Source: Spartobacteria bacterium
GTDB taxonomy: Bacteria; Verrucomicrobiota; Verrucomicrobiia; Chthoniobacterales; UBA10450
Direction: 5' to 3'
DNA length: 64,000 nt
Assembly (NCBI GenBank): GCA_003134785.1
Contig: PLCN01000020.1
Span: 248,001-312,000 of the forward strand
The notes beneath the pieces were generated by a model. The model had not been told where the DNA came from. It was given only the letters and a program-made list of their open reading frames with translations, and ran no database searches. A program made the position numbers and the translations under genes. Positions within the stretch are counted from its first letter, which is position 1; each line of letters starts with the position of its first letter. This document shows positions 61,442 through 64,000 of this stretch, in pieces.

Positions 61442-62107
61442 GTGATCAAGGCGATCTTTTTCGACGCGGCCGGCACGCTCATCCGCTTGCCCAAAAGCGT
61501 CGGGCACCATTACGCGCTAGTCGGAAAACGCGTCGGACTTGCGCTTGATGCCACCGCCCTCGATCAGGCCTTCCTCGATTCCTGGAAGCAAATGCCAATG
61601 CGCTCGGCCATCGAAGGTCCGCGTGAAGATGACGATGAAGGCTGGTGGCGCGAACTGGTGTATCAGGTCATCGAACAAGTCGCGCCGTCCACCAGGGAAT
61701 TGGACCGGGACGCCTTCTTTGAAGTCGCCTACTCGCACTTTGCCGAGGCGGGAGTGTGGGATCTCTATCCCGAGGTCATCGAAATTCTCGAAACTCTGCG
61801 CCCGCGTTTCGACCTCGCCGTCATTTCAAATTTCGACGGCCGCTTGCGTATGATCTTCGAGCGTCTCGGCATTTCAAAATTTTTCTCACACGTATTTCTC
61901 TCGAGTGAACTCGGCGCGGACAAACCGGATTTGGAGATTTACCGGCGCGCTTTGAAGTTGAGCGGTATTGCGCCTAACGAGACTTTGCACGTCGGCGACG
62001 ATCCGGTACGCGATTGGGAAGCAGCGCGCACGGCAGGATTGGACGTCTTCGTGTTGGAACGACCGAAGAATTCCCTGCGCGATTTGGTCGCCACCCTGGA
62101 ATTGTAA
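61442..62107 (+). CDS. HAD-superfamily hydrolase
   Basis: 221 aa. Motif I is IFFDAAGTLI (the second Asp is replaced by Ala in DAAGT), motif II VISNFDGRL, motif III Lys in LGADKPDLEIY, and motif IV HVGDDPVRDWEAA. The HDHD3/REG-2-like subgroup shows the same DAAGT start. Subgroup members act on small phosphates, so the substrate is unknown. GTG start at 61442; a second GTG at 61409 would add 11 residues. Confidence 0.88.
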   Translation: MIKAIFFDAAGTLIRLPKSVGHHYALVGKRVGLALDATALDQAFLDSWKQMPMRSAIEGPREDDDEGWWRELVYQVIEQVAPSTRELDRDAFFEVAYSHFAEAGVWDLYPEVIEILETLRPRFDLAVISNFDGRLRMIFERLGISKFFSHVFLSSELGADKPDLEIYRRALKLSGIAPNETLHVGDDPVRDWEAARTAGLDVFVLERPKNSLRDLVATLEL

Positions 62108-62152
62108 AACAGTTGCGCTTTGGAAGCTCCTTGCACTCCCTTCCGGATTAAC

Positions 62153-63130
62153 ATGAAAAAACTCGCCCGCACGCCCGGTTGGAAAAAAGCCGTCACCCGT
62201 TTCCCAGAAAACGCCCGCGCCGAAATTGACAGCATTTGGGACAATCGAGGCGTTCTCTCCGCGGACGCCGTCGCGCGCCTGCTGGTGACTCCCCAAGCCC
62301 AGATCGGCACGTTGATGATGCAGCTCTTGCCCGTGGCCCAGCAATACGCCGTGGTGCCGGTGTCGCATTATCAAGTGGGCGCGCTGGCAGCGGGCATGCC
62401 CAGACCAGGCACGAGCTGGTGCAGTTTATATTTGGGCGCGAACTTCGAGTTTACGAATGTCGCGCTGAGCTTCACTGCGCACGCAGAACAGGCCGCGACC
62501 AACAACGCCTGGCTGAGCGGCGAGCCCGGAATCCAAGCGCTCGCGATCAGCGCCGCGCCATGTGGTTACTGCAGACAGTTTCTTTACGAACTGGTCACGG
62601 CGAAGGACCTCTCAATCCTGCTTCCTTCAGAGCCGACAAATCCCCTGACCTTTAGCTCCACGCCATTGTCCACCTTTCTGCCCGACGCGTTCGGCCCGAG
62701 CGATCTCGGCGTGACCGGCGGTTTGATGGATCCAAAACTCTGTTCGCACAATCTCGCGCTCAACAGCGCCTCGCCGGCTGATCCGGTCATCGCCGCCGCA
62801 CTCGGCGGCGCTTCCGGAAGTTATACGCCGTACAAAACCGATCGATCGTACGGTTACGCCGGTGTCGCAGTGCAGTTGGCTGATGGTTCGATCTATGCGG
62901 GACGTCATGCTGAGAACGCTGCCTACAATCCAAGCCTGTCACCGTTGCAATCAGCCCTCACGTTCATGAATATGGGTCAGCCGTTAGGCGCCACGCGCAT
63001 AGTAAATCGTTGCGTCCTCGTGGAAGTGCCGACGCTCGCCAGCCAGCTCAGCGCCACCGAGGCCGCGCTCGCGGCCTACGCACCAACCGTAAGGCTCGAG
63101 TATTACACCGCCCGGATCGTCTCCCCTTGA
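62153..63130 (+). CDS. cdd: Cytidine deaminase, large (two-domain) type
   Basis: 325 aa. The N-terminal catalytic domain has SHYQVGALAAGM, a FEFTNVALSFTAHAEQAATN zinc/catalytic segment (HAE) and ISAAPCGYCRQFLYEL (PCxxC). The C-terminal half has SYTPYKTDRSYGYAGVAVQL and GRHAENAAYNPSLSPLQSAL, as in the dimeric E. coli/plant-type Cdd. It deaminates cytidine and deoxycytidine in pyrimidine salvage. The ATG at 62153 is preferred to the TTG at 62120. Confidence 0.92.
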   Translation: MKKLARTPGWKKAVTRFPENARAEIDSIWDNRGVLSADAVARLLVTPQAQIGTLMMQLLPVAQQYAVVPVSHYQVGALAAGMPRPGTSWCSLYLGANFEFTNVALSFTAHAEQAATNNAWLSGEPGIQALAISAAPCGYCRQFLYELVTAKDLSILLPSEPTNPLTFSSTPLSTFLPDAFGPSDLGVTGGLMDPKLCSHNLALNSASPADPVIAAALGGASGSYTPYKTDRSYGYAGVAVQLADGSIYAGRHAENAAYNPSLSPLQSALTFMNMGQPLGATRIVNRCVLVEVPTLASQLSATEAALAAYAPTVRLEYYTARIVSP

Positions 63131-63319
63131 ATCGCTTTGGCAGAAATGGCGACGCGGTTGAACGACATTGCGCCTAACGAGACCTTGGTTATCGACGGCG
63201 ATTCCTTTTGGAGCAGCATTCTCTGGCCACCAACCAATCCAGGTTTGGGATTTCGAGAGCGCTGCCACCACTCTTGCAGCAAGGTGCGAACTGGATTACA
63301 AACGTTCCTCCCGGCGCAC

Positions 63320-63391
63320 GGGTTGGTAGCTCAATGGTAGAGCAGCGCCCTTTTAAGGCGTTGGTTGCGGGTTCGAGTCCCGCCCAACCCA
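63320..63391 (+). tRNA. tRNA-Lys(TTT)
   Basis: A 72-nt cloverleaf. The acceptor is GGGTTGG/CCAACCC with discriminator A, the D arm GCTC...GAGC, the anticodon arm GCGCC-CTTTTAA-GGCGT with anticodon TTT, and the T arm GCGGG-TTCGAGT-CCCGC. No CCA encoded and no repeat nearby, so no sign of integration here. Confidence 0.95.
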
Positions 63392-63455
63392 TTCTCTGGA
63401 AAAGCCGCATCGGTGATGAAATTCACGCTCAAACGAAGCTGACGATCACAACACA

Positions 63456-64000
63456 ATGAAACTGCAAACTCCTCTCTTTATAATATCCGCGTGTTCATTT
63501 TTTTTCGCTGCCATACGCGTGCTCGACGCCGCCGATTCCGCCCTGGCCGCGAGCGCCACGAACGACGTTGGGATCGATCTCTATCACCGGCTCGCAACCG
63601 GCGATGGCAATCTCTGCCTGTCCCCTTATTCGATCGAGAATGCGCTGGCGATGACGTTCGCAGGCGCGGACGGAAAGACCCGCGAGGAGATGGCGCGCGT
63701 GCTCCATTTCTCCACGAACGACGAAGCGCTGCATGGTTCGTTCGGCGCGCTTCAGCATCAACTGGAGGAAATGTCGGCGCAGAGCGCAAAACGCCTCGCC
63801 GAATCAAAGAAGAGCGGCGGTCCACAGCAGCCAATCATCATTACGATCGCGAACCGGCTCTTCGCGCAAAAGGGTTACGACTTTCGGGCAACTTTCCTCG
63901 CGCTGGTCAAGGAACGCTACGGGGCTCCGCTCGAGCCCTTGGATTTCCGAAAGGATGCGGCCGGCGCAACGCAACGAATAAATTCCTGGGTCGAGGACCA
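63456..64000 (+). CDS. Serpin-family protease inhibitor, 3' end outside the window
   Basis: The first 181 codons are in the window. A hydrophobic exported-type N-terminus (MKLQTPLFIISACSFFFAAI...LDAADSA) precedes the serpin core: FDIDLYHRLA-like GIDLYHRLATGDGNLCLSPY, SIENALAMTFAGADGKTREE, then IANRLFAQKGYDFRATFLAL and INSWVED. These match serpin helices A-F. The reactive-centre loop lies beyond the window. Bacterial serpins are thought to guard against host or self proteases. Start ATG at 63456. Confidence 0.9.
   Translation, partial: MKLQTPLFIISACSFFFAAIRVLDAADSALAASATNDVGIDLYHRLATGDGNLCLSPYSIENALAMTFAGADGKTREEMARVLHFSTNDEALHGSFGALQHQLEEMSAQSAKRLAESKKSGGPQQPIIITIANRLFAQKGYDFRATFLALVKERYGAPLEPLDFRKDAAGATQRINSWVED

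Noticed and set aside
63137-63340. Small plus-strand frame before tRNA-Lys with an APNETL segment like the HAD protein
   Set aside because: The similarity is limited to the over-represented GCCTAACGAG word and its flanks; the rest is unrelated and runs into the tRNA gene.

Overview
The window looks like chromosome from a GC-rich soil bacterium of the Verrucomicrobiota, probably near the Chthoniobacterales ('Spartobacteria'). The grounds are two giant secreted proteins (1-4741 and 27455-31801, both minus) ending in the 'LNIST..V..GD.V(M/L)IGGFI(I/V)TG...VIIRG.GPSL' domain that I associate with this phylum, an ECF sigma/Ser-Thr kinase-TPR pair, few Shine-Dalgarno sequences and many stop/start overlaps. 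Taxonomy is inference; no rRNA is present.

Layout. 1-13.4 kb: large adhesin-like beta-helix protein (3' end outside the window), ECF sigma factor and STK-TPR kinase, a degraded remnant of another surface protein, an acetyltransferase, a heavy-metal-type two-component system with a small exported protein, and a PIG-V-like mannosyltransferase. 13.49-34.63 kb: a 21-kb integrative element in the 3' half of tRNA-Arg(TCG), bounded by a 38-bp direct repeat with one mismatch. It carries a tyrosine integrase, an acetyltransferase, a five-gene operon (unknown 175 aa protein, DUF5131 protein, DNA methyltransferase with nuclease-like C-terminus, SIR2 NADase-like protein, 961 aa partner), a relaxase-like gene behind a hairpin/repeat region, a phosphoesterase, a leucine-rich-repeat surface protein, a HUH Rep-like protein and an excisionase-like small protein.

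34.7-44.1 kb: a second conflict-type cluster of SLOG-fold protein, patatin-like phospholipase, SIR2-like/TIR fusion, nSTAND1-like NTPase with TPRs, RipA/SLATT-like membrane protein and DUF4062 TIR-like membrane protein. 44.3-64 kb: mostly housekeeping and metabolism: RNA-binding protein, IF-1, PhzF/GNAT diverging from a MocR regulator, deoC plus aldehyde dehydrogenase, 5'-3' exonuclease, guanine deaminase, nadC, biotin ligase, trpD with an AhbA/B-like protein, hemolysin III, a sigma/anti-sigma/Spy-like operon, HAD phosphatase, cytidine deaminase, tRNA-Lys and the start of a serpin.

The strongest candidates for undescribed biology are the MTase-SIR2-961 aa operon in the element, read as a split relative of single-chain SIR2 defence proteins, and the TIR/SIR2/STAND/patatin/SLOG cluster just outside attR. 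Two genome-wide signals also stand out: dispersed palindromes that often begin CTGTAG and twice supply a gene's stop codon, and a strongly over-represented word GCCTAACGA(G).
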